Below, piece by piece: positions 1 through 8,444 of a DNA stretch of 50,278 nt (position 1 is the stretch's first letter; each line of letters begins with the position of its first letter). The DNA is taken from assembly GCF_000813125.1 (NCBI RefSeq), contig NZ_BASE01000016.1:1-50278 (forward strand). The letters run 5' to 3'. The notes under the pieces are model-generated. The model searched no databases. It was not told where the DNA came from and saw only the letters and a list, made by a program, of their open reading frames with translations. A program made the position numbers and the translations under genes. This DNA is from Mesobacillus selenatarsenatis SF-1. GTDB taxonomy: Bacteria > Bacillota > Bacilli > Bacillales > Cytobacillaceae.

Positions 1-262
1 TGATTCCTCTGTTTTTTTTGACAGCTTTGATGGTGCTGAGGACAAAGCTGTCATGATTACACAGTTATTTTGACAGCTTTGATGGTGCTGAGGACAAAGC
101 TGTCATGATTACACAGTTATTTTGACAGGTTTGATGATGCTGAGGACAAAGCTGTCATGATTCCACGGTTATTATGACAGGTTTGATGATGCTGAGGACA
201 AAGCTGTCATGATTCTTCTGTTTTTTTGACAGGTTTGATTGATGAAGTGGACAAAGTTGTCA
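1..262. repeat. Tandem array of 52-bp units, each with a hairpin
   Basis: Five hairpin units begin at 19, 71, 123, 175 and 227, a constant period of 52 bp. Units 1 and 2 contain a perfect 11-bp inverted repeat, TGACAGCTTTG and CAAAGCTGTCA, around a 13-nt loop. Units 3 and 4 carry one arm mismatch (C to G in the left arm), and unit 5 is more diverged with a longer loop (227-262). The spacer is T-rich and ends in TGATTC-like sequence. Bases 1-18 look like the spacer of a further unit, so the array probably extends left of the window. The function is unknown; it could be a terminator-like cluster, a protein-binding array or a mobile palindromic repeat. Confidence 0.9.
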
Positions 263-382
263 TGATTCCTTTGTTCTCCAATGTCAAGTCGATCTATCAC
301 ATCCTAATCCGTTAGTTTGTGATTTCGCTCACTGTTTCACATGATGATTTTCACAGATTATTCACAATTACCCCTCGTACCA

Positions 383-425
383 TGTGACTTAAATCACTGT
401 GTTGACGCGTTTTCACCATTAACAT
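383..425 (+). promoter_or_regulatory. Crp/Fnr-type promoter of the ba3 oxidase operon
   Basis: The box TGTGACTTAAATCACT (383-398) fits TGTGA-N6-TCACT. It lies 21 nt upstream of a possible -10, TAACAT (420-425), which puts the box centre at about -41.5 from the predicted start near 432. This is the class II activator geometry. A TTGACG at 402-407 with TAGTAA at 425-430 (17-bp spacer) is an alternative sigma-A reading of the same region. The interval 263-382 shows no gene. Confidence 0.6.
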
Positions 426-555
426 AGTAAATATATCAGGTATGAACAATTTGTGAACTGTCTGAAACCGTATTTACGATTCCAAATTGTTTTGTATTAT
501 GAGAATGTACTTATCATTTATAAACGAACATTTTATACGAAGGGAGTGGACCGGA

Positions 556-705
556 ATGGCTCAGCCTGGAATCGGGAAGAAAACACAAACAAAGGTGGAA
601 GACCAATCTTCCTTGAAAGGAACACTTGCATCCGTTTTCTTGTTAGGATTCTTTTTAATCGTTACTTGGGTAGGCGTTTATTTCTTATTTGTTGATCGTT
701 TTTAA
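556..705 (+). CDS. cbaD: Cytochrome c oxidase ba3-type subunit IIa
   Basis: This is a 49-residue single-span membrane protein. The first 23 residues are polar, followed by a hydrophobic helix (about residues 24-45) and a short VDRF end. Size, topology and position directly before subunits II and I match the small subunit IIa of B-family (ba3) oxidases, which supplies a helix that the truncated subunit II lacks. The start is the ATG at 556, preceded by GGGAGTGG at 6 nt spacing. An in-frame ATG at 487 would add 23 residues but has no comparable ribosome binding site. It is first in a three-gene operon under a Crp/Fnr-type promoter. Confidence 0.85.
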   Translation: MAQPGIGKKTQTKVEDQSSLKGTLASVFLLGFFLIVTWVGVYFLFVDRF

Positions 706-732
706 GAGAGACCAAAAGGGGAGAAAGAAGCT

Positions 733-1209
733 ATGCACATTCATAAATTTGAAAAAATCTGGCTGATATTCGGAATTACGACCTTGATCGTATTCCTAAG
801 TGTAATTGGGGTCAGCGCTTTCTATTTAGGCAACCAGCCACCAAGCTGTCTTGCAACAATCAATCCTGAAAAGGTAGATACTACAGCACCTTTCGATAAG
901 CCGGGACTGAAGAAGGTTGAAGGAAAAGAATGGGATTACGAACTTGTTTTTGTAGCATCCGCATTTGCCTACAACCCTGGACAGGTAGAAGTTCCAAAAG
1001 GAGCTAAAGTAAAAGTGATTGCGACTACGAAGGATGTAATTCACGGCTTTCAGGTTGCAGGAACAAATATTAACATGATGCTTGAGCCTGGCTACATCAG
1101 TGAGTATGTCACAACGTTTGATAAAGCCGGCGATTATCTGATTGTTTGTAATGAGTATTGTGGTGTCGGCCACCACATGATGTCGTCTAAAATCGAGGTG
1201 GTAGAATAA
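733..1209 (+). CDS. cbaB: Cytochrome c oxidase ba3-type subunit II (CuA)
   Basis: The 158-residue protein has one N-terminal transmembrane helix (about 9-31) and a periplasmic-side cupredoxin domain. The binuclear CuA ligands are visible: H104, then C139, E141, C143, H147 and M150 in the pattern C-x-E-x-C-x3-H-x2-M. It receives electrons from cytochrome c and passes them to subunit I. A single N-terminal helix, rather than two, is typical of B-family oxidases and explains the separate subunit IIa upstream. RBS GGGGAGAAAG precedes the ATG. Its stop overlaps the start of the next gene by one base (TAATG), indicating translational coupling. Confidence 0.93.
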   Translation: MHIHKFEKIWLIFGITTLIVFLSVIGVSAFYLGNQPPSCLATINPEKVDTTAPFDKPGLKKVEGKEWDYELVFVASAFAYNPGQVEVPKGAKVKVIATTKDVIHGFQVAGTNINMMLEPGYISEYVTTFDKAGDYLIVCNEYCGVGHHMMSSKIEVVE

Positions 1210-2864
1210 TGAATACAGAATCAGTAAAGACAGTTGTTGACCGCCGAGACGGCAAATTGGCAATGGCCCACTTTTATGTCGCTTTCATCGCTCTTGCAAT
1301 CGGTGGTCTTGCAGGGTTGCTCCAGACACTTGTCCGCTCTGGGAAATTCGAATTACCTTCATGGACAGGATACTACCAAATCCTGACCATCCATGGTGTC
1401 GTACTTGGACTCGTGCTTACAACATTTTTCATTATGGGATTCCAGCTCTCTCTTGTGAGCAAAACATCCGGAACATTAACTGATAAACAGCGAAAGACTG
1501 GCTGGATTGGTTTCTGGACGATGACGATCGGTACTGTAATGGCTGCTATCATGATCCTGACAAACCAGGCTTCTGTTCTTTATACATTCTACGCACCATT
1601 ACAAGCCCACGCACTCTTTTACTTAGGACTTACACTTGTAATCGTCGGAAGCTGGATTGACGGTGCCGCAATCATCATGGCTTACTCTTCATGGAGAAAA
1701 GCTAATCCTGGAAAGCCTAGCCCGCTGCTGACTTTCATGTCACTTGTCAACACGCTTATGTGGATCGTAGCAACGATCGGTGTTGCTGCAACAGTACTAT
1801 TCCAATTGCTTCCTTGGTCACTGGGCCTTGTAGAGCGTGTAGATGTTCTCGTTAGCCGTACATTGTTCTGGTATTTCGGCCACCCTCTTGTGTACTTCTG
1901 GCTATTACCTGCATATATGGCTTGGTACGCAATCGTACCAAAAATCATTGGCGGAAAGATTTTCTCTGATTCATTAGCAAGGATGTCGTTCATCCTGTTC
2001 TTGTTGTTCTCGATTCCAGTAGGTTTCCACCACCAGTTGATGGAACCAGGTATTGACCCAGCATGGAAGTTCCTTCAGGTTATTTTGACATTCCTTGTTG
2101 TTATCCCATCATTGATGACCGCATTCTCATTGTTTGCGACATTTGAAATGTTTGGACGTTCTAAAGGTTCTACCGGCTTATTTGGTTGGGTGAAAAAGCT
2201 TCCTTGGGGTGATGCCCGATTCGCAGTGCCATTCATCGGTATGCTTGCATTTATCCCTGCTGGTGCTGGCGGACTAGTCAACGCTTCCCACCAGTTGAAC
2301 CAGGTAGTACACAATACAATCTGGGTTACAGGACATTTCCATTTGACTCTTGCAACTTCTGTCATCCTGACTTTCTTCGGGATTTCTTATTGGCTAGTCC
2401 CTCACCTTACTGGAAGGGTTCTTACAAAAGCCATGAATAAACTTGCGATTATCCAGGGGATTGTTTGGGCAATCGGAATGACATTCATGTCTGGCGCAAT
2501 GCACGCAGCCGGCCTGCTTGGAGCTCCACGCCGTTCATCATTCTCTACCTATGGCGGTTCAGAGCAAGCTGCTGAATGGATTCCTTACCAGATTGCACAG
2601 GCAGTCGGAGGATCAATCCTGTTCCTTGGAATCATCCTGATGCTTTACATCTTCATTAACCTTGCATTCTTCGCACCTAAAGGTGAAGAAGAGTTCCCTG
2701 TTGGAGAAGTTGCTGATCAGGCTGAGAAGACTCCGATGGTATTTGAAAACTGGAAGCTATGGCTTGGCATCACTGTTCTTTTAATCCTGTTCGCATACAC
2801 AATACCGTTCATCGATATGATCGAAAATGCACCTATTGGATCGAAGGGATATAAATTCTTCTAA
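1209..2864 (+). CDS. cbaA: Cytochrome c oxidase ba3-type subunit I
   Basis: The 551-residue heme-copper oxidase catalytic subunit belongs to the B family, with about 12-13 membrane helices. Key ligands can be placed: H62 (low-spin heme), H225 with Y229 (CuB and the cross-linked Tyr, in HPLVYFW), H274-H275 (CuB), and H376 and H378 (heme a3 and heme b, in GHFHLT). The length is close to Thermus ba3 subunit I. It reduces O2 to water at high affinity and pumps protons. It overlaps cbaB by one base and is followed by a strong terminator. The Crp/Fnr box upstream suggests use when oxygen is low. Confidence 0.94.
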   Translation: MNTESVKTVVDRRDGKLAMAHFYVAFIALAIGGLAGLLQTLVRSGKFELPSWTGYYQILTIHGVVLGLVLTTFFIMGFQLSLVSKTSGTLTDKQRKTGWIGFWTMTIGTVMAAIMILTNQASVLYTFYAPLQAHALFYLGLTLVIVGSWIDGAAIIMAYSSWRKANPGKPSPLLTFMSLVNTLMWIVATIGVAATVLFQLLPWSLGLVERVDVLVSRTLFWYFGHPLVYFWLLPAYMAWYAIVPKIIGGKIFSDSLARMSFILFLLFSIPVGFHHQLMEPGIDPAWKFLQVILTFLVVIPSLMTAFSLFATFEMFGRSKGSTGLFGWVKKLPWGDARFAVPFIGMLAFIPAGAGGLVNASHQLNQVVHNTIWVTGHFHLTLATSVILTFFGISYWLVPHLTGRVLTKAMNKLAIIQGIVWAIGMTFMSGAMHAAGLLGAPRRSSFSTYGGSEQAAEWIPYQIAQAVGGSILFLGIILMLYIFINLAFFAPKGEEEFPVGEVADQAEKTPMVFENWKLWLGITVLLILFAYTIPFIDMIENAPIGSKGYKFF

Positions 2865-2902
2865 AAGTTCTCTTTTTGAGTCTACAATGCAAAAAATGAA
2901 CC

Positions 2903-2946
2903 AAAACAGGGTATGAAATTGTAAAAGATTTCACACCCTGTTTTTT
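2903..2946 (+). terminator. Rho-independent terminator of cba operon
   Basis: ACAGGGT and ACCCTGT arms, with an inner TGAAAT/ATTTCA pairing, are followed by six T residues. It lies 38 nt after the cbaA stop. Confidence 0.85.
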
Positions 2947-2954
2947 ATTTATAG

Positions 2955-3275
2955 GCTCTATTAAACTTGGCTGTTGATTTTCGTTCCATGCGCTTAGCTT
3001 TACGCGGGGAAGAATTATGTAAAAGACCAACTGCCGGCTTTTACAAAGATCAAATTCTTCCTGGCAGTCGTGGGAGCCTCCTCAGCTCTTTAAGCGCCTG
3101 CGGGGTTAATTGGTCCCTCACGTGGACCATTTCAACCTAGGTCTCCCCATGACTTGCTTATCCCGCAGGACATTGATTAGCTTCCTCGAATTTTCCCCAC
3201 GCACGACGGAAATGCGATAGCATTTTCGGAGGAGTCTTCGCGCCTTCTACTACACTCATCAGGAGTTGAAAAATA
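2955..3275. repeat. Structured intergenic element, probably a dispersed Bacillus repeat
   Basis: No credible ORF is present. The stretch is locally GC-rich and strongly structured. CCTGCGGG (3097-3104) is perfectly complementary to CCCGCAGG (3162-3169), with an inner hairpin GGTCC/GGACC at 3112-3128. Segments such as GCGCTTAGCTTTACGCGG, GAGCCTCCTC and GGAGTCTTCGCGCCTTCTAC resemble, from memory, a repeat common between genes in Bacillaceae. Family membership is recognition, not a search result. Bases 3276-3316 show nothing further. Confidence 0.5.
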
Positions 3276-3316
3276 ACATTTTTCTATAACAGAGCTTATT
3301 TATTATCAGCTTTCAC

Positions 3317-3350
3317 CCAAAAAACAGGATGCCTCGGCATCCTGTTTTTC
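3317..3350 (-). terminator. Terminator of asnS
   Basis: A perfect 10-bp stem ACAGGATGCC/GGCATCCTGT (3324-3345) has a 2-base loop in DNA. It is followed on the minus strand by six T (A run at 3319-3324). It sits 19 nt past the asnS stop. Confidence 0.85.
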
Positions 3351-3368
3351 ATTTTTACAACTATTCAA

Positions 3369-4760
3369 TTAAAAATCAGCATTTCCTGGTGTACGAGGGA
3401 ATGGAATGACATCGCGGATGTTCTTCATTCCGGTTAGATACATGACAAGTCGTTCGAACCCGATTCCATAGCCAGAGTGCTTGGTGCTGCCGTACTTTCT
3501 AAGCTCTAGATACCACCAGTAATCTTCTTCCGACATACCAAGTTCTTTAATTCGATTTGCTAGGACTTCTTCTCTTTCCTCACGCTGGCTGCCGCCGATT
3601 AACTCGCCAATACCGGGAACCAAAAGGTCTGTCGCGGCAACTGTCTTGCCATCCTCATTCGCGCGCATATAAAATGCTTTAATTTCTTTCGGATAGTCGG
3701 TTACGAAGACAGGACGCTTGTAAATTTCCTCGCTAAGGTAACGTTCATGTTCCGTTTGCAAATCCGTACCCCATTCAACAGGGTATTCAAATTCCTTGCC
3801 TGAGTTCTTTAATACTTCAACAGCTTCGCTATAAGTAACCCTTCCGAAATCTGATTCTAATGCATTCTGCAATCTTTCAATAAGCGTTTTATCAATAAAG
3901 CTGTTAAAGAATGCCATTTCTTCTGGTGCATGCTCAAAAACGTAATCAATGACATACTTGACCATTTCTTCTCCAAGATCCATGATATCCGGTAATTCTG
4001 CAAAGGCAACTTCTGGCTCGACCATCCAGAATTCTGCGGCATGTCGTGCGGTATTTGAATTTTCCGCCCTAAATGTTGGACCAAAGGTATACACATTACG
4101 GAAAGCAAGAGCAAAGCTTTCTGCATTCAATTGACCGCTCACGGTTAAGTTGGTTTCTTTGCCGAAGAAATCTGCACTTTCATTCACTTTTCCGTCTTCA
4201 TTTTTTGGAAGCTGGTTCAAGTCCATTGATGTTACACGGAACATCTCCCCGGCTCCTTCAGTATCGCTTCCGGTAATAATTGGTGTATGTACATAGACAA
4301 ACCCTTTGTCTTGAAAGAATTTATGAAGGGCATATGACGCAAGAGATCTTACCCTGAAAACGGCTGAGAACGCGTTGGCTCTCGGACGTAAATGAGCGAT
4401 AGTTCTCAAATATTCAAGTGTATGTCTCTTTTTTTGTATAGGATAATCTGTATCCGACAATCCCTCGACCACAATTTTTGTCGCTTTAATTTCAAAAGGC
4501 TGTTTCATGTCAGGAGTAGGTACAAATTCACCTTCTATTAAAACAGAAGAGCTGATAGGCAACTTTGTAATTTCTTTGAAGTTATCAAGGGTATCTTCAA
4601 AAACAACCTGTACACTCTTAAAGAATGTTCCATCGTTCAACTCCATAAAGCCAATGGTTTTAGAATCGCGAAGAGTACGGATCCATCCTGTAATTTGAAC
4701 AGTTTTGTCTTTAAAATTTTCTTGATTCCTGTATAAATCTTTTACTACCGTCTTAATCAT
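3369..4760 (-). CDS. asnS: Asparaginyl-tRNA synthetase (E. coli-type)
   Basis: This 463-residue class IIb aminoacyl-tRNA synthetase charges tRNA-Asn. An N-terminal OB-fold anticodon-binding domain (about 1-115, [12 protein letters not shown]) precedes the class II catalytic core. Motif 2 is [15 protein letters not shown] and motif 3 is [13 protein letters not shown]. Both length and sequence match the E. coli AsnS subtype (466 aa, ending [12 protein letters not shown]-like) rather than the 430-residue B. subtilis type. It stands alone, away from the aspB-dnaD locus where Bacillus asnS normally lies; that locus keeps only a relic (34647-34768). Transcription is controlled by the T-box leader immediately upstream. 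RBS GAGGAGG precedes the ATG. Confidence 0.95.
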   Translation of the reverse strand: MIKTVVKDLYRNQENFKDKTVQITGWIRTLRDSKTIGFMELNDGTFFKSVQVVFEDTLDNFKEITKLPISSSVLIEGEFVPTPDMKQPFEIKATKIVVEGLSDTDYPIQKKRHTLEYLRTIAHLRPRANAFSAVFRVRSLASYALHKFFQDKGFVYVHTPIITGSDTEGAGEMFRVTSMDLNQLPKNEDGKVNESADFFGKETNLTVSGQLNAESFALAFRNVYTFGPTFRAENSNTARHAAEFWMVEPEVAFAELPDIMDLGEEMVKYVIDYVFEHAPEEMAFFNSFIDKTLIERLQNALESDFGRVTYSEAVEVLKNSGKEFEYPVEWGTDLQTEHERYLSEEIYKRPVFVTDYPKEIKAFYMRANEDGKTVAATDLLVPGIGELIGGSQREEREEVLANRIKELGMSEEDYWWYLELRKYGSTKHSGYGIGFERLVMYLTGMKNIRDVIPFPRTPGNADF

Positions 4761-4791
4761 AATTAGCCTCCTCAGAGTATTTTTTGCAATA

Positions 4792-5035
4792 AAAAAAGCC
4801 TTCTATCCCCAAAATAGGGACGAAAGGCTGAACTTCCGCGGTACCACCCAAATTGTCATAAAATGACCAACTTTACTACTGCTATCCCAGTCTATAACGT
4901 GCTGGAAACGTCTAAGCCTACTCAAGTTATCTCTTTCGGTTAGAACTCAAAGGTGTTCTTCATTTATGCTGCATCGCCAGGCTTCCACCGTCCCCAGCTC
5001 GCTATCGAATATAGCAAAAACTACTTTCCTTTTCA
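4792..5035 (-). promoter_or_regulatory. T-box leader of asnS
   Basis: On the minus strand the region has the T-box order. There is a stem I segment with AGTAG near its 5' end, a GGTGGAAG apical motif, and AGAACACC with a candidate AAC (Asn) specifier at 4955-4957. The 14-nt T-box GGGTGGTACCGCGG follows at 4836-4849. A terminator stem AGCCTT...AAGGCT with seven T ends it (4792-4829). Uncharged tRNA-Asn would pair with the specifier and T-box and stabilise the antiterminator. The specifier is inferred from linear sequence only. Bases 5036-5150 hold the presumed promoter region; I see no gene there. Confidence 0.92.
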
Positions 5036-5150
5036 TCGATTTAAAAATATGTAGTTATCAAAAGGATTTTTACTGTAATAATTTATCACAAAACATAATC
5101 CTTTGTCTAGTTGCCTCTAATTTATATGCATTTTGTCTCAAGAGATTAAA

Positions 5151-6056
5151 TCACACAGTGAAGGGCTTTTTTTGCTTCCTGATCGGAATTGAGATATTGA
5201 TCGATACTACAGATATGATAATGAGTGCTGACCCAAGCAGCTGCATACCACCCAATCTGTCACCGTACACCATCATTCCTAGTATGGTGGCAACGACGGG
5301 CTCCAGTGTAGCAACTACTGCAGCTGTACTGCTTTCCGTTCTTTCAAGGCCCCAGGAGTATGCAAAGTAAGCGAGCACAGTTGGGAATATCCCCAAGCCT
5401 AATGCATAAAGCCATATATCGCCAGTGAAAATAACTGCTGCCTTGCTAACAATTCCAGTGGTCGGCAAAAGTGCCCCGCTTGCGACAATGAATGTATATA
5501 ATGTGACAGTAAAAGGATGATAACTCCTCAAGGCAACTTTACCAAAAATACTGTACAGCGCATAACCAAATCCTGCTCCAAGACCAATCAGGAGGCTGAT
5601 GACAGAAAATGAAGTCCCCCCCTGCCCTGTGATTCCTGCGGCAAGTGTACAGCCAATCACCGTCAAGATAATCGCCATAAGTTTTTTTCTATTAATCTTT
5701 TCCTTCAGGAAGAAAAAAGATAAGATCGCCACGAAAGCAGGAGAAGTATACAGCAGGGCGACAGCTATTGGAATATTCATTAGATTGATGGCCGTAAAGT
5801 ACGACCAGTTGAAAAAGACAATACTGAATATTCCTGTGCCAATAAAAAGATACAAATCTTTCACTTTAATCCTTAAATGATTACGATAGTTTGCTAAACC
5901 CACCAGAATCAGAATGACGGCAGCTGTCACCACTCTAATTGCCACGATTTCCATTGCACTGAATCCGGCAGTAGTAAGGCCCTTTACAAAAAAAGCAATC
6001 AGACCCCACATCGCCGCCGCAAATGCAATCATTATATAAGGTAATTTCCTGGACAA
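5151..6056 (-). CDS. EamA/DMT-family transporter
   Basis: The 301-residue protein has ten predicted membrane helices arranged as two EamA repeats (about 8-140 and 152-290). MWGLIAFFVKG opens the first repeat and the second ends in the ATLEPVVATILG signature. These are metabolite or amino-acid exporters of the drug/metabolite transporter superfamily; the substrate cannot be read from sequence. The start is a TTG at 6056 preceded by GGTGAAA. It is monocistronic, between the asnS leader and the ypwA terminator. Confidence 0.88.
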   Translation of the reverse strand: MSRKLPYIMIAFAAAMWGLIAFFVKGLTTAGFSAMEIVAIRVVTAAVILILVGLANYRNHLRIKVKDLYLFIGTGIFSIVFFNWSYFTAINLMNIPIAVALLYTSPAFVAILSFFFLKEKINRKKLMAIILTVIGCTLAAGITGQGGTSFSVISLLIGLGAGFGYALYSIFGKVALRSYHPFTVTLYTFIVASGALLPTTGIVSKAAVIFTGDIWLYALGLGIFPTVLAYFAYSWGLERTESSTAAVVATLEPVVATILGMMVYGDRLGGMQLLGSALIIISVVSINISIPIRKQKKPFTV

Positions 6057-6071
6057 TAGGTTTCACCACAC

Positions 6072-6099
6072 AAGAAAAGATGGCAGAAATATTGCCATC
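6072..6099 (-). terminator. Terminator of ypwA
   Basis: GATGGCA/TGCCATC stem (6079-6099) is followed on the minus strand by TTTTCTT. The stem is only 7 bp. Confidence 0.6.
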
Positions 6100-6138
6100 T
6101 TATTTTACTAAGGCTCTTAATTTTTAAAAAGATTTATC

Positions 6139-7647
6139 TTAGACTAATTGATATACCTTATTGTATTTTTCGTATAGGTAATCTACCAGGTATTGGGCGT
6201 TGAGTCCCTCACCTGTTACATCTGTCAAAATTTCAAGGGGCTTTTTCATTTTTCCATGCTTATGGACGTTCTCCGTCATCCATTCTTTAACAGGCTGAAG
6301 ATTTCCCTGTTCTAGCAACTCCTCATAATTCGGTAAATCTTTCAGCATGGCATTCTTGAACTGAGCGGCATACATGTAGCCTAATGCATAAGAAGGGAAA
6401 TAGCCAAAGCTGCCTCCTGCCCAATGGACATCCTGTAGGACTCCCTCTGCATCATTTTCAGGCCTGATTCCGAGATACTGCTCATATTTATCATTCCAGA
6501 TCCGCGGAAGATCCTTAACTTCTATTTCATCGTTGAACAAGCCTTTTTCAATCTCATATCGCACCATTACATGCAAAGGATACGTTAGCTCATCGGCCTC
6601 AATTCGGATCAAGCTTGGTTTGGACTCATTGACTGCACGATAGAAATCCTCTACTTCCACTCCGGAAAACTGACCTTCTGAATACTCCTGCAGCAAGCTG
6701 TAGTTGTGCTTCCAGAAAGAGTAATTGCGCCCAACAAAGTTCTCATAGAAGAGCGACTGTGATTCATGGATTCCCATGGATGTGCCAGAACTCAAAGGAG
6801 TGCCGACTAGCTCTTCAGAAATGTTTTGTTCATAAAGAGCGTGTCCGCCTTCATGAATTGTACCGAAAACAGCTGTCCGGAAATCTGATTCATCATATTT
6901 TGTCGTAACCCTTACATCTCCAGGGTTAAGCCCCATCGCAAACGGATGGACCGTTTCATCAAGACGTCCAGCATCAAAGTCATAACCCATTTGTTTCAGG
7001 ATTTCGAGGCTGAATCCACGCTGCTTGTCTTTAGGAAAGTTCTTGAACAAGAATCCTGTTTCAGGTTTAGTTTTTGAACTGGAAATCTGCTGAACGAGTG
7101 GAACAATTTTTTCACGAAGGTCGCCAAATACCTGATCGAGGACCTCGACAGTAACACCAGGCTCATACATATCTAGCAGTGTATTGTATTTATTTCCTTC
7201 ATATCCCCAGTAACCAATGAATTTCTTTGTCGTATTAACTAGTTTTTCAAGATAAGGACTGAACATTTCAAAATCGGACTCAGCCTTCGCTGCTTCCCAA
7301 ACTGTTTCTGCCTTTGATTGAAGAATCACATATTCTCGATATTCATCAGCAGGGATTTTCTTATTACGGTCATAATCCTTTCTGCACTCATCCAGTGTTT
7401 TACGGGTAATTTCAGATAAACTTTGTTCATTTGAAAGACGTGCTATGTATGATGCCATTTCTTCTGAAGTTGACATGTTAAACAGCTCGGAAGAAAGTAC
7501 CCCAATCACTTCTGAACGCTGCTCTGCCCCTTTTTTCGGAGCTCCTGTCCTTAAATCCCAATAAATTAATGATAGCGCCTCACCATAGGCAGCCATTTTT
7601 TTGACATAATCCAAAAATTTCTTTTCTGTCTGCTTTACATCACTCAT
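6139..7647 (-). CDS. ypwA: M32 family carboxypeptidase (YpwA)
   Basis: This cytosolic zinc metallocarboxypeptidase of the thermostable carboxypeptidase 1 family is 502 residues from the chosen start. The HEGGH zinc motif is at about 265-269 and the downstream HES (Glu ligand) at about 294-296. It removes C-terminal amino acids from peptides. The start chosen is the second of two adjacent ATGs (7645-7647), because GAGGTG lies 6 nt before it. A GTG at 7656 is in frame but overlaps the RBS. Length agrees with B. subtilis YpwA. It is monocistronic with its own terminator. Confidence 0.93.
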   Translation of the reverse strand: MSDVKQTEKKFLDYVKKMAAYGEALSLIYWDLRTGAPKKGAEQRSEVIGVLSSELFNMSTSEEMASYIARLSNEQSLSEITRKTLDECRKDYDRNKKIPADEYREYVILQSKAETVWEAAKAESDFEMFSPYLEKLVNTTKKFIGYWGYEGNKYNTLLDMYEPGVTVEVLDQVFGDLREKIVPLVQQISSSKTKPETGFLFKNFPKDKQRGFSLEILKQMGYDFDAGRLDETVHPFAMGLNPGDVRVTTKYDESDFRTAVFGTIHEGGHALYEQNISEELVGTPLSSGTSMGIHESQSLFYENFVGRNYSFWKHNYSLLQEYSEGQFSGVEVEDFYRAVNESKPSLIRIEADELTYPLHVMVRYEIEKGLFNDEIEVKDLPRIWNDKYEQYLGIRPENDAEGVLQDVHWAGGSFGYFPSYALGYMYAAQFKNAMLKDLPNYEELLEQGNLQPVKEWMTENVHKHGKMKKPLEILTDVTGEGLNAQYLVDYLYEKYNKVYQLV

Positions 7648-7709
7648 CATTTTCACCTCATTTTTCTCTTTCCTGTTTATCTTATCATACTTTTCTGAAA
7701 TTTAGGTTT

Positions 7710-7744
7710 GCGAAAAATAAAAACAACAGGCGAACCTGTTGTTT
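7710..7744 (-). terminator. Terminator of the DUF2249 gene at 7771
   Basis: A ten-bp stem AAACAACAGG/CCTGTTGTTT (7721-7744) carries a TTCG tetraloop on the minus strand. It is followed there by TTTTTATTTTT. Confidence 0.85.
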
Positions 7745-7770
7745 CAGAATCAGAGGATGTTTTTTTTCGG

Positions 7771-8004
7771 TTACTTCGTTTTTCCGATTGCCACACGCCA
7801 TGTTTTTGGGCCTTCTTCAAGGTACTCCCATGAAAATGCTTCCGGACGCTCCATCATGAATTGGTATTGAAGCGGTCTAGGGTCATGATCATTGACGATT
7901 TGCATGAATTCTCCCTTTTTCAGAGAATCAAAGTTTTGGAATATAGTAGAATGTTTTTCCCTTGGTGCATAATCAGGTACATTAATAATAACGTTGAAAG
8001 TCAT
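7771..8004 (-). CDS. DUF2249 domain protein
   Basis: The 77-residue soluble protein carries a DUF2249 core (IVNDHDPRPLQYQF followed by a WEYLEEGP-type end). Two more DUF2249 proteins are encoded at 11756 and 11997. The family has no established biochemical function. It is often found near denitrification, NO and Fe-S genes, which fits this neighbourhood (norB 366 nt away). RBS GGAGAGAGGG gives a clear ATG at 8004. A Crp/Fnr-type promoter is present upstream, and a perfect terminator follows, so it is transcribed alone. Confidence 0.88.
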   Translation of the reverse strand: MTFNVIINVPDYAPREKHSTIFQNFDSLKKGEFMQIVNDHDPRPLQYQFMMERPEAFSWEYLEEGPKTWRVAIGKTK

Positions 8005-8044
8005 TTCCCTCTCTCCTTTATTTACTGATTTTCTTTACATTTTC

Positions 8045-8087
8045 ATTATATAAATACTATTATCCCCTTGTAGTGAGCGTGGTCACA
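8045..8087 (-). promoter_or_regulatory. Crp/Fnr-type promoter of the DUF2249 gene
   Basis: The box AGTGAGCGTGGTCACA (8072-8087) matches TGTGA-N6-TCACA with one mismatch. A consensus -10 TATAAT reads on the minus strand at 8045-8050, with exactly 21 nt between. The predicted start is near 8038, 34 nt before the gene. Confidence 0.75.
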
Positions 8088-8198
8088 GTTTGACTATGAC
8101 TTCTTTCATCAACAGGATAAGTAATATTTGAGAATTCATCTTTCAAAAAAGAGGAACTTATGTGATTAGAGAGAACTCTAAAATGGGAGGGGTTTTTT

Positions 8199-8444
8199 TT
8201 GAAAGAGTTAGTAGGGAGCTGCGATCATTGTGGAAAAGAGATTTTTTGCATGGATGGTTTTTTGAATGGTGTACATAAAGATGGGAAAGTACTTTGTTTT
8301 GAGTGTGAAAAGAAGGGGAACACAAAGCATAATAAAAACCGCAAAGCGATGACGCTTTGCGGTTTTACTATTAATCTTCATCAACAGCCAAATCTTTTAC
8401 TGGCAGCTGTTCTTCTTCTTTATGTGTCACTTTTCGGAGGTTAA
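8199..8444 (+). CDS. Small CxxC zinc-finger-like protein
   Basis: The TTG start at 8199 is preceded by GGGAGGGG at about 9 nt. The first 45 residues contain two pairs of cysteines (CDHC and CFEC), as in small zinc ribbons. I do not recognise the family. The frame then reads through the norB terminator hairpin (8335-8366) and overlaps the 3' end of norB by 74 bp, ending in a hydrophobic tail. That C-terminal half (after about residue 46) is therefore probably not an ancestral part of the protein; an original stop may have been lost. Confidence 0.55.
   Translation: MKELVGSCDHCGKEIFCMDGFLNGVHKDGKVLCFECEKKGNTKHNKNRKAMTLCGFTINLHQQPNLLLAAVLLLYVSLFGG
8335..8366 (-). terminator. Terminator of norB
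   Basis: A 14-bp stem AAAACCGCAAAGCG/CGCTTTGCGGTTTT is followed on the minus strand by TTTTTATTATG. It lies inside the 3' part of the convergent small ORF. Confidence 0.85.

Noticed and set aside
1-262. CRISPR array
   Set aside because: Repeats are spaced by near-identical short sequence rather than unique spacers, the palindrome fills most of the unit, and no cas gene is present.
453-695. 80-codon frame before cbaB
   Set aside because: It overlaps the subunit IIa gene in another frame; only the 556-705 frame has a clear RBS and a membrane helix matching the family.
826-1263. Long open frame antisense to cbaB
   Set aside because: It lies opposite a gene with all CuA ligands and has no RBS or recognisable domain; it is a codon-usage shadow.
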